NCBI RefSeq assembly: GCF_002902385.1 | Contig: NZ_PPQH01000009.1 | Span: 234,577-298,576 of the forward strand | Reading direction: 5' to 3' | Origin: Staphylococcus intermedius NCTC 11048 | GTDB taxonomy: Bacteria > Bacillota > Bacilli > Staphylococcales > Staphylococcaceae | DNA: 64,000 nt | Made by a program: the position numbers and the translations under genes | Notes under the pieces: model-generated | Told to the model about the DNA's origin: nothing | Seen by the model: the letters and a program-made list of their open reading frames with translations, nothing else | The model's database searches: none | In this document: one piece after another, positions 1 through 11,859 of the stretch | Layout of the letters: each line of letters opens with the position of its first letter | Numbering within the stretch: position 1 is the stretch's first letter

Positions 1-1
1 A

Positions 2-451
2 GATTTACCAAATGGTGCAGAAATTTTTGTTTCTAACAACCCAGCTGAACAAGGTCGTTTCTTGAAATTCTTTGTAGACGAAGGTTTAATTAAAATTAAA
101 GATGGCGTTAAAATCCAAAATGCAACATTTGACGACATTGTAGAAAACAAAAAAGACATTAAGTTCAATAATAAACAAGCTGCAGAATTTTTACCAAAAA
201 CATTCCAAAATGATGAAGGTGATGCAGTAATTATCAACTCTAACTTTGCGATTGAACAAAAATTAAACCCTCAAAAAGATTCGATTGCTGTTGAAAAAGG
301 TGAAGACAACCCTTATGCCAACTTAATCGCTGTTAAAGAGGGCCATAAAGACGATGAAAAAATCAAAGCTTTAATGGAAGTGTTACATTCTAAAGAGATT
401 AAAGACTTCATTAAGAAAAAATATGATGGTGCGGTATTACCTGCAGAATAA
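2..451 (+). CDS. metQ: MetQ-type methionine-binding lipoprotein, 5'-truncated by window edge
   Basis: This is the C-terminal half of an NlpA/MetQ family substrate-binding lipoprotein of a methionine ABC transporter. The frame is open from base 2 and ends at TAA 449-451, so the start, signal peptide and lipobox lie upstream of the window. The visible part has the family segment around SNNPAEQGR and the closing DGAVLPAE. It is closely similar along its whole visible length to the next gene, so the two are tandem paralogues. In staphylococci a metQ follows metN and metP, which are expected just upstream. Family assignment is secure; the ligand (methionine or a short peptide) is inferred from the family. 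Confidence 0.93.
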   Translation, partial: DLPNGAEIFVSNNPAEQGRFLKFFVDEGLIKIKDGVKIQNATFDDIVENKKDIKFNNKQAAEFLPKTFQNDEGDAVIINSNFAIEQKLNPQKDSIAVEKGEDNPYANLIAVKEGHKDDEKIKALMEVLHSKEIKDFIKKKYDGAVLPAE

Positions 452-455
452 GGCG

Positions 456-548
456 AATCACACTACCATATGATTTGAAATGAAAATATGATGTGGTGTG
501 ATTAGGACAAAGCATTAAAAAGCTTTACTATCACACCATATTCATTAT
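456..548 (+). other. Intergenic segment with mutually exclusive hairpins
   Basis: Three related segments lie between the two metQ genes: A at 456-471 (AATCACACTACCATAT), B at 486-504 (ATATGATGTGGTGTGATTA) and C at 527-548 (starting ACTATCACACCATATTC). B can pair with A or with C, but not with both. A small AAAGC/GCTTT hairpin lies in the B-C loop. No run of T follows the A:B hairpin, so it is not a standard terminator. It may be an RNA-processing or attenuation element, or a decayed repeat; no ligand-binding core was recognised. Confidence 0.4.
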
Positions 549-575
549 CACAAACAATCAATATGAGGGGAGCGC

Positions 576-1403
576 ATGATACATATGAAAAAATTATCTG
601 TATTGTTAACTGCAATTGTGGCATTAGTGCTTGTTTTGGCAACATGTGGTAAAGGAAGTAACGACAGTGATAGTAAAAAAATCGTTGTTGCAGCAACACC
701 TACACCGCACGGTCAAGTGGTGAAAAAGGCAGCTGAAATTATGAAAGAAAAAGGATATGATGTTGAAGTTCGTGAGGTCAATGACTATAAAATTCCGAAT
801 AAGTTGTTAGACAAAGGTGATGTTGACGCGAACATGTTCCAACACGTTCCATATTTAAAAGCAGAGCAAAAATCACACGGCTATGAAATTGAAGAAGTCG
901 GGAAAGTCTTAACGACACCAATGGCAGTATATAGTAAAAAACATAAAAGTTTAAAAGATTTACCAGATGGCGCTAAAATTTACATTTCAAATAATCCAGC
1001 TGAAGAAGGCCGTTTCTTATCATTTTTCGTTAAAGAGGGATTGATTAAGATTAAAGATGGCGTGAAAATTGAAGATGCAAAATTAGATGACATTGTGGAA
1101 AATAAGAAGAATCTTGAGTTCGATAACCAACAAGGGGCAGAATTTTTACCAAAAACATACAATAATGGTGAAGGTGATGCGGTGATCATGAACTCCAACT
1201 ACGCAATCGATAATGGTTTGAAGCCGCTGAAAGATTCAATTGCGGTAGAAGATGAATCGTCACCGTTTGCGAATATTTTGGCTGTTCAAAAAGGACATAA
1301 GAATGATGAGAAGTATCAAGAATTATTGAAAGCGTTACAGTCGGATGAAGTACGTGATTATATAAATAAAGAGTTTGATGGATCTGTCATTCCTGCGAAG
1401 TAA
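576..1403 (+). CDS. metQ: MetQ-type methionine-binding lipoprotein, second tandem copy
   Basis: Complete 275-residue NlpA/MetQ family protein, the extracytoplasmic binding component of a methionine ABC importer. Residues 1-27 form a lipoprotein signal: two lysines, a hydrophobic stretch, then LVLATCG. The lipobox reads L-A-T-C, with Thr instead of the usual Gly/Ala/Ser at -1, which may slow signal peptidase II. The mature part runs from a linker rich in Gly, Ser and Asp into the binding domain, ending DGSVIPAK. GAGGGG at 565-570 fits ATG 576; an in-frame ATG at 585 is possible. It sits 124 bases after its paralogue with no transporter gene between them, so the two may share one MetNP importer. 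Functional divergence cannot be told from sequence. Confidence 0.93.
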   Translation: MIHMKKLSVLLTAIVALVLVLATCGKGSNDSDSKKIVVAATPTPHGQVVKKAAEIMKEKGYDVEVREVNDYKIPNKLLDKGDVDANMFQHVPYLKAEQKSHGYEIEEVGKVLTTPMAVYSKKHKSLKDLPDGAKIYISNNPAEEGRFLSFFVKEGLIKIKDGVKIEDAKLDDIVENKKNLEFDNQQGAEFLPKTYNNGEGDAVIMNSNYAIDNGLKPLKDSIAVEDESSPFANILAVQKGHKNDEKYQELLKALQSDEVRDYINKEFDGSVIPAK

Positions 1404-1609
1404 TGTTAGGGAGTTTTGATGACAACCATTGATATTTGTTTGAGATAGTGTAAGTAAATGTTTAAACGATGAAGTGTGAATAGCGCGACATCAAAAACAT
1501 CGTATGTATGACCACACTGACTCATGGATTACGTGAGGGAAGCGGGGCAGTAAGTTTATTCAGTGTCACAATCGTTTTGTCCGCATTTCTTCCTATTATA
1601 ATATTATAA

Positions 1610-1647
1610 AAAGCACACATGATATCGAAATGATTCATGTGTGCTTT
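1610..1647 (-). terminator. Rho-independent terminator of the DUF368 gene
   Basis: A perfect 13-bp inverted repeat (1610-1622 with 1635-1647) with a 12-base loop lies just past the stop of the minus-strand gene. Read on the minus strand the stem is followed by a T-rich tract. It lies between convergent genes and may stop transcription from both sides. Confidence 0.85.
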
Positions 1648-1651
1648 CAAT

Positions 1652-2506
1652 TTATTTTGTTTCAGCTTCGGCAGTGAATTGACCTAAGATGTAACTGATA
1701 ACAAAACCGATAATGAGTGTTACGATGGAAACAATCCATGTGAGCCCTGTTGATGGTAGTCCTGGGAACACTGAAAATAGTGAACCAATAACAAGGCCTA
1801 ATATCGCAGCATACGTTAAGTAAGTATAGTGTTCGAGTATAAAAGTAATGATTTTGCTAGCAATCAGAAAGCCAATCACAATACCGATTCCCACTAAGAA
1901 TATGACGGGTAGACCTTCAAAGTTAAAACGAACGGCTTCTGAAATAGAAAATGTCACTGTACTATAAACACCGAATAATAATAGAACGAATGATCCGGAA
2001 ATGCCTGGTAACAGCATGGCGCTTGATGCACAAATCCCTGCAATAACATATTTGATTAACATGGGTCCTGATAAATCGATATGTGTTGGCACTGCACTGT
2101 CACCTTTGAAAAACGCCATCGATGCTAAAATAACGGCACAGACTACGAGCACGATCCAATGTTGCACATGATATGTTTGTCTAAATCGTGAAATGCGCAT
2201 TAAAAACGGTATAATACCCAAAATCAGTCCAAAGAAAAAGAACATGGTCGGGACAGTTTGTTCGGCTAATAAATAGTTGATCACACTGCTTAATATACCG
2301 ATTGCTAAAGCCATCCCAATCGCAATGGGTAATAAAAATAAAATACTCTTTTTAAAATTTTTAGAAAAAACACCACTTACTGATTGAATGAAATCATCAT
2401 ATATTCCAAGTAGTAACGCAATGGTTCCTCCACTTACACCAGGGATTAAATCACTAATCCCCATCGCGAAGCCACGAGGGATATTAGAAAGTTTGAATTT
2501 CGACAT
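1652..2506 (-). CDS. popT: DUF368 membrane protein, undecaprenyl-phosphate translocase (PopT-like)
   Basis: 284-residue polytopic membrane protein of the DUF368 family. The N-terminal motif around PRGFAMGISDLIPGVSGGT and the later LLPGISGS are the paired family signatures; about eight hydrophobic segments follow. DUF368 proteins, including the S. aureus member PopT, are reported to flip undecaprenyl phosphate back across the membrane so that it can be reused for wall polymer synthesis. The reading frame is open further upstream, but ATG 2506 is preceded by GGAAAGGAA and begins the conserved MSKFKL, so it is preferred. Placement next to sufC matches S. aureus. Family assignment is strong; function is by homology. 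Confidence 0.88.
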   Translation of the reverse strand: MSKFKLSNIPRGFAMGISDLIPGVSGGTIALLLGIYDDFIQSVSGVFSKNFKKSILFLLPIAIGMALAIGILSSVINYLLAEQTVPTMFFFFGLILGIIPFLMRISRFRQTYHVQHWIVLVVCAVILASMAFFKGDSAVPTHIDLSGPMLIKYVIAGICASSAMLLPGISGSFVLLLFGVYSTVTFSISEAVRFNFEGLPVIFLVGIGIVIGFLIASKIITFILEHYTYLTYAAILGLVIGSLFSVFPGLPSTGLTWIVSIVTLIIGFVISYILGQFTAEAETK

Positions 2507-2736
2507 AATTGTATTCCTTTCCTTTTTATCCATACATCTTAACATATTATACCCAATTTTCTTTAATGATAATATCAACATGATTTGAATGAGAACAGAG
2601 TCCTTGTAATTATCAATAATGTTTCTAAAAAAGTTTGGATTCATGATTCTTTTATAAACTGAATATATAACGCGAAACGGTTTATCAATCCTGTTATTTC
2701 CGTTATAATAAGCAACTAGATAGATTTGAAAACCTT

Positions 2737-2763
2737 TTGACGTTACATTAAAATTATTATAAA
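2737..2763 (+). promoter_or_regulatory. Candidate promoter of the suf operon
   Basis: TTGACG at 2737-2742 and TATAAA at 2758-2763 are separated by 15 bases; reading the -10 as TAAACT at 2760 gives 17. A second possible -10, TATAAT at 2705-2710, has a weak -35 (TTTATC, 17-base spacer). Either would give a 30-90 base leader to sufC. No regulator site was recognised. Confidence 0.45.
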
Positions 2764-2803
2764 CTAAACTATGGAATCTAACATTATTTTGGAGGGAATA
2801 TTA

Positions 2804-3574
2804 ATGCCATCAACATTAGAAATTAAAGACTTACACGTGTCTATTGACGATAAAGAGATTTTAAAAGGTGTTAACTTGACAATCAATACAGGGGAAATTC
2901 ATGCCATCATGGGGCCAAATGGTACAGGTAAATCAACATTATCTTCAGCGATTATGGGGCATCCATCTTATGAAGTCACACAAGGTGAAGTGTTATTAGA
3001 TGGCGTAAACGTTTTAGAATTAGAAGTTGACGAACGTGCAAAAGCGGGTCTTTTCTTAGCTATGCAATACCCGTCTGAAATTACAGGTGTAACGAATGCG
3101 GACTTCATGCGTTCAGCTATCAACGCGCAACGTGAAGAAGGTAACGAAATTAACTTAATGCAATTCATTAAAAAGTTAGATAAACAAATGGATTTCTTAG
3201 ACATGGACAAAGACATGGCGCAACGTTACTTAAATGAAGGTTTCTCTGGTGGGGAGAAAAAACGTAACGAAATCTTACAATTAATGATGTTACAACCTAA
3301 ATTCGCTATTTTGGATGAAATTGACTCTGGTCTTGATATCGATGCATTAAAAGTCGTATCAAAAGGAATCAATGAAATGCGTGGCGAAGAATTTGGTTCA
3401 TTAATTATTACGCACTATCAACGTTTATTAAACTATATTACACCAGACCACGTTCACGTAATGTATAACGGTATCGTAGTCAAATCAGGTGGTGCGGAAT
3501 TAGCAAAACGCCTTGAAGATGAAGGTTATGAATGGGTTAAAGAAGAATACGAAACAGTAATGGCAAACCAATAA
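2804..3574 (+). CDS. sufC: SufC, Fe-S cluster assembly ATPase
   Basis: 256-residue ABC-type ATPase of the SUF iron-sulfur cluster system. It forms the SufBC2D scaffold with SufB and SufD and supplies the ATP-driven conformational change. Walker A is GPNGTGKST, the signature region is [12 protein letters not shown], and Walker B is [12 protein letters not shown], all typical of SufC. GGAGGG at 2791-2796 sets the start at ATG 2804; an upstream in-frame ATG at 2771 has no ribosome site. First gene of sufC-sufD-sufS-sufU-sufB, the Gram-positive order. Confidence 0.98.
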   Translation: MPSTLEIKDLHVSIDDKEILKGVNLTINTGEIHAIMGPNGTGKSTLSSAIMGHPSYEVTQGEVLLDGVNVLELEVDERAKAGLFLAMQYPSEITGVTNADFMRSAINAQREEGNEINLMQFIKKLDKQMDFLDMDKDMAQRYLNEGFSGGEKKRNEILQLMMLQPKFAILDEIDSGLDIDALKVVSKGINEMRGEEFGSLIITHYQRLLNYITPDHVHVMYNGIVVKSGGAELAKRLEDEGYEWVKEEYETVMANQ

Positions 3575-3596
3575 TCATCAATAGGAGGAAATAATT

Positions 3597-6613
<3,017 letters not shown>

Positions 6614-6711
6614 TCGTTTGTGATGAATTTTTACACAACGATAACGATAGAGTTGAAAATGAGTTGTCATAAGGCACTCATCAATTAGTTAAGAAATAGG
6701 AGTGATCAATG

Positions 6712-8109
6712 ATGGCTAAAAAAGCACCTGATGTAGGCGATTATAAATATGGCTTCCATGATGAAGACGTATCGATTTTTAGATCAGAACGTGGCTTAAC
6801 AGAAAATATTGTACGTGAAATTTCAAGAATGAAAGATGAACCGGAATGGATGTTAGACTTCCGTTTAAAATCTTTAAAACAATTTTATAAAATGCCAATG
6901 CCACAATGGGGCGGCGACTTATCTGAATTAGACTTTGACGATATTACGTATTATGTTAAACCGTCAGAGCGTTCAGAACGTTCTTGGGATGAAGTACCTG
7001 AAGAAATTAAACGTACTTTCGATAAATTAGGTATTCCTGAAGCTGAACAAAAATACTTAGCAGGTGTATCTGCACAGTATGAATCAGAAGTGGTTTACCA
7101 TAACATGGAAAAAGAACTTGAAGAAAAAGGCATTATCTTCAAAGATACAGATACAGCTTTAAAAGAAAATGAAGATCTTTTCAAAGAATATTTTGCATCT
7201 GTTATTCCAGCAGCTGACAACAAGTTCGCAGCATTGAACTCAGCAGTATGGTCTGGTGGTTCATTCATTTACATTCCGAAAAACGTGAAATTAGATACAC
7301 CATTACAAGCGTATTTCCGAATTAACTCAGAAAACATGGGGCAATTCGAACGTACATTAATCATTGCTGATGAAGGTGCATCAGTGAACTATGTAGAAGG
7401 TTGTACAGCACCAGTGTACACAACAAACTCATTACACTCAGCAGTGGTTGAAATCATTGTACACAAAGATGCGCACGTCCGTTATACAACAATTCAAAAC
7501 TGGGCGAACAACGTCTACAACCTTGTAACAAAACGTACATTCGTTCATGAAAATGGAAACATGGAATGGGTTGACGGTAACTTAGGTTCTAAATTAACAA
7601 TGAAATATCCAGCTTGTGTATTACTAGGAGAAGGTGCGAAAGGTAGCACATTATCTATCGCATTCGCTGGTAAAGGTCAAGTGCAAGATGCGGGTGCTAA
7701 AATGATTCATAAAGCACCAAACACATCTTCTACAATCGTATCTAAGTCCATTTCTAAAGATGGCGGTAAAGTTGTCTACCGTGGTATTGTACACTTTGGA
7801 CGTAAAGCAAAAGGTGCACGTTCAAACATCGAATGTGATACGTTAATTTTAGATAACCAATCTACATCTGATACCATTCCTTACAACGAAATTTTCAATG
7901 ATCACATTTCATTGGAGCACGAAGCGAAAGTTTCTAAAGTATCTGAAGAGCAATTATTCTATTTAATGTCTCGTGGTATTTCAGAAGAAGAAGCAACTGA
8001 AATGATCGTTATGGGCTTCATTGAACCATTTACAAAAGAATTACCAATGGAATATGCCGTTGAAATGAACCGACTCATCAAGTTTGAGATGGAAGGTAGT
8101 ATCGGTTAA
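6712..8109 (+). CDS. sufB: SufB, Fe-S cluster assembly scaffold protein
   Basis: 465-residue SufB, the core cluster-building subunit of SufBC2D. Typical features include [18 protein letters not shown], the segment [13 protein letters not shown], and a C-terminal segment with the shared SufB/SufD motif [14 protein letters not shown]. Two ATGs are adjacent (6709 and 6712); AGGAG at about 6698 is 6-9 bases away. ATG 6712 gives MAKKAPD, which matches the start and length in S. aureus. It is the last gene of the operon and is followed by a strong terminator. Confidence 0.98.
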   Translation: MAKKAPDVGDYKYGFHDEDVSIFRSERGLTENIVREISRMKDEPEWMLDFRLKSLKQFYKMPMPQWGGDLSELDFDDITYYVKPSERSERSWDEVPEEIKRTFDKLGIPEAEQKYLAGVSAQYESEVVYHNMEKELEEKGIIFKDTDTALKENEDLFKEYFASVIPAADNKFAALNSAVWSGGSFIYIPKNVKLDTPLQAYFRINSENMGQFERTLIIADEGASVNYVEGCTAPVYTTNSLHSAVVEIIVHKDAHVRYTTIQNWANNVYNLVTKRTFVHENGNMEWVDGNLGSKLTMKYPACVLLGEGAKGSTLSIAFAGKGQVQDAGAKMIHKAPNTSSTIVSKSISKDGGKVVYRGIVHFGRKAKGARSNIECDTLILDNQSTSDTIPYNEIFNDHISLEHEAKVSKVSEEQLFYLMSRGISEEEATEMIVMGFIEPFTKELPMEYAVEMNRLIKFEMEGSIG

Positions 8110-8159
8110 GCTGAACATACATGGTTGAGCGGTTTTGACCTATAACTTAGACAGTTTGA

Positions 8160-8207
8160 TACCTCTTTATTTTGATTATGTTCAAAATAAAGGGGTATTT
8201 ATTTTTA
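8160..8207 (+). terminator. Terminator of the suf operon
   Basis: A 17-bp stem with one G-U pair (8160-8176 with 8181-8197) and a very short loop is followed by TTTATTTTT. It closes the suf transcript 50 bases after sufB. Confidence 0.93.
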
Positions 8208-8256
8208 TATAAGTTTTTTAAATCACTGATTACGTCAATCAGAAAGGATACTTACA

Positions 8257-8964
8257 ATGAAAAAGATTATGATTGTTAACACAAGTCAGAATCAGTTTGA
8301 AGGCACTCAAAAACCAACAGGATTATGGTTAGGGGAGCTTGTCCATTTTTATGATTATTTTAATCACGATAACTATAAAATTGACATATTCAATATCAAC
8401 GGTGGGGATACGCCAATCGACCCAGTGAGTTTAAACAAATTGATGTTAGACCGTGTCACTCAGCAATATTATGAGGATACACAGTTTATGAATTTATTAA
8501 AAAATGCGCCATCGATCACCGATGCAGATCCTCAAAAGTATGATGCCATCTATTTCACTGGAGGTCATGGTGTGATGTATGATTTTCCTGACAATGCAAC
8601 TATACAAAATGCGGTCAATGAAATATACAATCACGGCGGCGTCGTTGCTGCGGTATGTCATGGTGTGACGGCATTGTTGAATGTAAAAAATGAAAAAGGA
8701 AGATTTTTTGTCGATCGCAAGCAACTTACTGGTTTTTCGAATATGGAAGAAGTTTTAGCCAACCGTAAAAAAATCGTTCCATTTATGCTGGAAAGCGAAT
8801 TAGAAAAACGAGGGGCGAAATATAGTAAATCGAAGTTGCCGTTTAGACCTTATATCCAAATTGATGAAAGATTAGTGACAGGGCAAAATCCACAATCTCC
8901 AAAAGGTGTTGCGCAAGCCGTTGCAGAGCTATTAGAGCAAGATGAAAACACGATTAAAGCATAG
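8257..8964 (+). CDS. DJ-1/PfpI family protein (class I glutamine amidotransferase-like)
   Basis: 235-residue DJ-1/PfpI superfamily protein. The nucleophile elbow AAVCHGVTALLN puts the reactive cysteine at residue 134, GGHGVMYDFPDN forms the facing loop, and Glu28 in WLGELVHFY is the usual acidic partner. Members include chaperones, glyoxalase III-type enzymes and deglycases; the exact activity cannot be read from sequence. No signal peptide is seen, so it should be cytoplasmic. AGAAAGGA lies 8 bases before ATG 8257. It stands alone between the suf terminator and a long leader, probably a single-gene unit. Confidence 0.88.
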   Translation: MKKIMIVNTSQNQFEGTQKPTGLWLGELVHFYDYFNHDNYKIDIFNINGGDTPIDPVSLNKLMLDRVTQQYYEDTQFMNLLKNAPSITDADPQKYDAIYFTGGHGVMYDFPDNATIQNAVNEIYNHGGVVAAVCHGVTALLNVKNEKGRFFVDRKQLTGFSNMEEVLANRKKIVPFMLESELEKRGAKYSKSKLPFRPYIQIDERLVTGQNPQSPKGVAQAVAELLEQDENTIKA

Positions 8965-9289
8965 GGGATATCTTTGAGTGAGGATGTCTAAATAAAGAGA
9001 TTTAACGCACATTAAATCATGTTGCAACATGTGTGGAAGTCATGTAGTTATACCGAATGATTCATTTGCATTTTCGTTATCATTCAGACACAATAATACT
9101 ATGATTGCCGGAATATATTTTCGGTGTATAAGGTTGAAGATGATTGGGAAGTCGTGTGATGTGCTAGGGACTTTAGTTTTCATATTTTCTTTCTACTAAT
9201 GATGTACTTCATTACAGAAATAATTGAGCTATTTGTTCACCATATCAGCTATTTCCAAGAGCTAGAGATTAAGAGGGGAGAACTGCTTA
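8965..9289 (+). other. 325-base intergenic region with small palindromes
   Basis: No gene was found. Visible structures are a perfect 14-base palindrome CATGTTGCAACATG, a GAATGAT/ATCATTC inverted repeat about 17 bases apart, and a direct repeat of AGCTATTT shortly before the next gene. No clear promoter or known riboswitch could be assigned. It could be a regulated leader for the transporter gene at 9290. Confidence 0.35.
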
Positions 9290-10288
9290 ATGATCATTGC
9301 GATCATTTTACTCATCATTGTCTCTTGTTTCTTTTCGGGAAGTGAAACGGCACTTACCGCAGCAAACAAGGTCAAATTAAAATCTGAAGCGGACCAAAAT
9401 CATCAAAAGTCCGCAAAATTATTAAAGTTATTAGAAAAACCAAGTGAATTTATTACGACCATATTAATAGGTAATAATATCGCAAATATTCTATTGCCAA
9501 CATTAGTCACGATTTTAGCAGTAGATATGGGCTTAAATGTCGGGATTGCGTCGGCGATTTTAACGGTTGTCATTATCGTATTTGCCGAAGTGATTCCGAA
9601 ATCCGTAGCTGCAACATTTCCGGATCCGATTGCACGCTTTGTATTTCCAATTATTCGCTTTTTTGTCATCGTATTCAAGCCGGTAACAGTTATTTTGAAT
9701 GCTTTGACAGATGGCATCAATCGTATGTTGTCGCGTGGCCAAGAAAATCAAGGTGTGTCCAAAGAAGAAGTGCGCACGATGGTGTCGATTGCGGGGACTG
9801 AAGGTGCGTTTAACGAAATGGAGCGTAACCGAATTCAAGGGGTCATGGATTTTGATCGTTTGAAAGTGAACGATGTGAGCAATACACCGCGTGTGAATGT
9901 CACGTCTTTATCTGTAGAGGATACGTACGATGAAGTGTATGATATTGTGATGAATCATCCATACACGCGTTATCCGGTATATGAAGGTGATATTGATAAC
10001 GTGATAGGTGTATTTCATTCTAAATATTTGTTAGCTTGGAGTAAGACGCCTGACAAAGCGGTGACAGATTTTTGTTCAGAACCTTTATTCGTTTATGAGC
10101 ATAACCGAGCTGAGTGGGTATTGAGAAAAATGACGGTCACACGTAAACATATGGCCATTGTACTTGATGAATATGGTGGAACAGATGCCATTGTGACACA
10201 TGAAGATTTAATTGAAGAAATGTTAGGAATGGAAATTGAGGATGAAATGGATCGTGAAGAAAACGATAAATTGAAACAAATCCGTTAA
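9290..10288 (+). CDS. mpfB: CNNM/CBS-domain transporter (MpfB/hemolysin-homologue type)
   Basis: 332-residue membrane protein. Residues 1-140 are a CNNM transmembrane domain with the motif CFFSGSETALTA and three or four hydrophobic helices; a CBS pair follows at about 190-310. Members are Mg2+ (or Co2+) exporters; the S. aureus homologue next to suf is MpfB, paralogue of the magnesium protection factor MpfA. The C-terminal CorC/HlyC domain of longer family members is absent, and the protein stops after an acidic tail. AAGAGGGGAGAA lies about 12 bases before ATG 9290. The precise cation is inferred. Confidence 0.87.
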   Translation: MIIAIILLIIVSCFFSGSETALTAANKVKLKSEADQNHQKSAKLLKLLEKPSEFITTILIGNNIANILLPTLVTILAVDMGLNVGIASAILTVVIIVFAEVIPKSVAATFPDPIARFVFPIIRFFVIVFKPVTVILNALTDGINRMLSRGQENQGVSKEEVRTMVSIAGTEGAFNEMERNRIQGVMDFDRLKVNDVSNTPRVNVTSLSVEDTYDEVYDIVMNHPYTRYPVYEGDIDNVIGVFHSKYLLAWSKTPDKAVTDFCSEPLFVYEHNRAEWVLRKMTVTRKHMAIVLDEYGGTDAIVTHEDLIEEMLGMEIEDEMDREENDKLKQIR

Positions 10289-10321
10289 AACAATATTTAT
10301 CAGTGAGGATTATTTTGATTG

Positions 10322-10348
10322 GGACTGGGACATTAACTTTCCTAGTCC
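10322..10348 (+). terminator. Hairpin terminator after the CNNM transporter gene
   Basis: GGACTGGGA at 10322-10330 pairs with TCCTAGTCC at 10340-10348, followed by TGATCCTTTTAT. The stem is of the GGGACTGGGA type seen again at 21336 and, altered, at 44840. Confidence 0.6.
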
Positions 10349-10405
10349 TGATCCTTTTATATATTGATGAATGATGATAAAACAGCCCAAAAATGAGGGT
10401 GAACT

Positions 10406-10731
10406 GGACATAAAAAAGATGATTTGGATTGTCTTCATTTCATAAACTTGCCCTTTATTTCCTGTGTTTGGAGTAAGATTGCCCAGAAGGCTGAGACTCC
10501 TGAGGGTATGCGTACATACTGCTAACAGTTCCTTCTTTACTTTAATAGTGGATGATGTTTATCCCAGAATCCACTAACGCCTCAATAAATGTAACAGTTT
10601 AATCAAGCGTGAGTTAGTCGAAGGGCCAGCCTCTTGGAGCGAAGCCATGAAGGCAATCAAAAATACAATTCATAGGAAAAGGGCAAGTTAAACAAAATAC
10701 CGAATCAATCGCATCAAAACTTTTTATGTCC
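10406..10731. repeat. MITE-like intergenic element with imperfect terminal inverted repeats
   Basis: The left end (10406-10454) begins GGACATAAAAA and ends AACTTGCCCT. The right end (10680-10731) is an imperfect inverted copy, AGGGCAAGTT to TTTTTATGTCC. Subterminal motifs are AGATTGCCC on the left and GGCAATC on the right, and the core motif GAGACTCCTGAGGG lies inside. An internal AGTGGAT/ATCCACT hairpin is at 10547-10575. It is related to the element at 20844-21278 but in the opposite orientation with a mostly different middle. No coding capacity. Confidence 0.7.
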
Positions 10732-10764
10732 CGGCTTTTTCTTAAACTTAAGGGGGAAATGGTA

Positions 10765-11838
10765 ATGTGGTACAAAACGAAAGTGACAGAACAATGTGGT
10801 ATAGATTATCCGATTATTCAAGCTGGCATGGCTGGAAGTACGACACCTGAACTTGTCGCAACGGTCAGTGAACAAGGTGGACTAGGAACGATTGGTGCGG
10901 GTTATATGACGCCAGAAACACTTGAACAAGAAATTTTACAAGTTAAAACACTTACGTCAAAGCCTTTTTCAGTCAATTTATTCGTGCCAGAACCTTTTAC
11001 ATATACGGACGAAGATGTGACGGCTATGAACGATTTCTTAGCGCCATATCGAGAGACGTTACAACTTGAAAAACCTACAATCGGGCAACATGACCCTTCC
11101 ACATTTGATACACTTGTCAACATTGTCATTCAGCAACAAGTCCCGGTTTGTAGTTTTACGTTTGGCATTCCAGATGAACAAACGATACAACGTTTAAAAG
11201 AGGCAGGTATTGTTTTGATTGGGAGTGCCACAACTGTTGATGAAGCAAAAAAAGTGGAAGTAGCAGGATTTGATGCCGTTGTCGCACAAGGGAGTGAAGC
11301 AGGCGGTCATCGCGCAACGTTTGACGACACCCCAAAAACATCACCATTAATCGGTACAATGGCGCTCATTCCTCAAGTGGTAGACCATGTGAGCATTCCA
11401 GTGATTGCGGCTGGGGGTGTGATGGACGGTCGTGGTTGGGTTGCGAGTCATGCGTTAGGGGCACAAGGTGTTCAAATCGGGACCGCCTTTTTAACAACAC
11501 ATGAAAGTCAAGCAAAGGCAGTGCATAAACATGCGATTTTTAACAGTGTTGAAACGGATGTTATTGTGACACACGAGTTGAGTGGCAAACCCGCAAGAGG
11601 CATCAGTAATGCATTCATTCAACATTTACGACAAGAAGGACCTGTCATTTTACCATATCCGATTCAAAATGATTTAACGAAACAAATCCGTGCGACAGCG
11701 GGTAAGTTAGGTAAGTCAGCGTGGATGCATATGTGGAGTGGACAAGGTGTACGACTTGCACGTGATGTCGATGCGGCAACCTTTTTCACACAACTCATTC
11801 AAAATGCACAATCACAAGTTGAAAAATTCAAAGTGTAA
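10765..11838 (+). CDS. Nitronate monooxygenase / 2-nitropropane dioxygenase-like FMN enzyme
   Basis: 357-residue TIM-barrel flavoprotein of the nitronate monooxygenase family. Features are the N-terminal YPIIQAGMAGSTTPEL, the catalytic-site segment GSEAGGHRATF with its histidine, the FMN-phosphate segment PVIAAGGVMDGRG, and GAQGVQIGTAF. Family members oxidise alkyl nitronates such as propionate-3-nitronate; FabK enoyl-ACP reductase is a related alternative, but the GGHR motif and length favour the monooxygenase. AGGGGG at 10751-10756 with ATG 10765 gives MWYKTK, matching staphylococcal homologues; upstream in-frame starts run into the repeat. Confidence 0.9.
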   Translation: MWYKTKVTEQCGIDYPIIQAGMAGSTTPELVATVSEQGGLGTIGAGYMTPETLEQEILQVKTLTSKPFSVNLFVPEPFTYTDEDVTAMNDFLAPYRETLQLEKPTIGQHDPSTFDTLVNIVIQQQVPVCSFTFGIPDEQTIQRLKEAGIVLIGSATTVDEAKKVEVAGFDAVVAQGSEAGGHRATFDDTPKTSPLIGTMALIPQVVDHVSIPVIAAGGVMDGRGWVASHALGAQGVQIGTAFLTTHESQAKAVHKHAIFNSVETDVIVTHELSGKPARGISNAFIQHLRQEGPVILPYPIQNDLTKQIRATAGKLGKSAWMHMWSGQGVRLARDVDAATFFTQLIQNAQSQVEKFKV

Positions 11839-11859
11839 CTGTGCATGATGCGTGAAGCT

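Noticed and set aside
502..699. 65-residue minus-strand frame across the start of the second metQ
   Set aside because: It is antisense to the signal peptide region and has no ribosome site or homology.
8965..9289. Magnesium riboswitch (M-box or ykoK type) in front of the CNNM transporter
   Set aside because: None of the conserved M-box helices could be recognised; only simple palindromes are present.
10406..10731. Insertion sequence
   Set aside because: Terminal inverted repeats are present, but there is no transposase frame or remnant, so it is listed as a MITE-like repeat instead.
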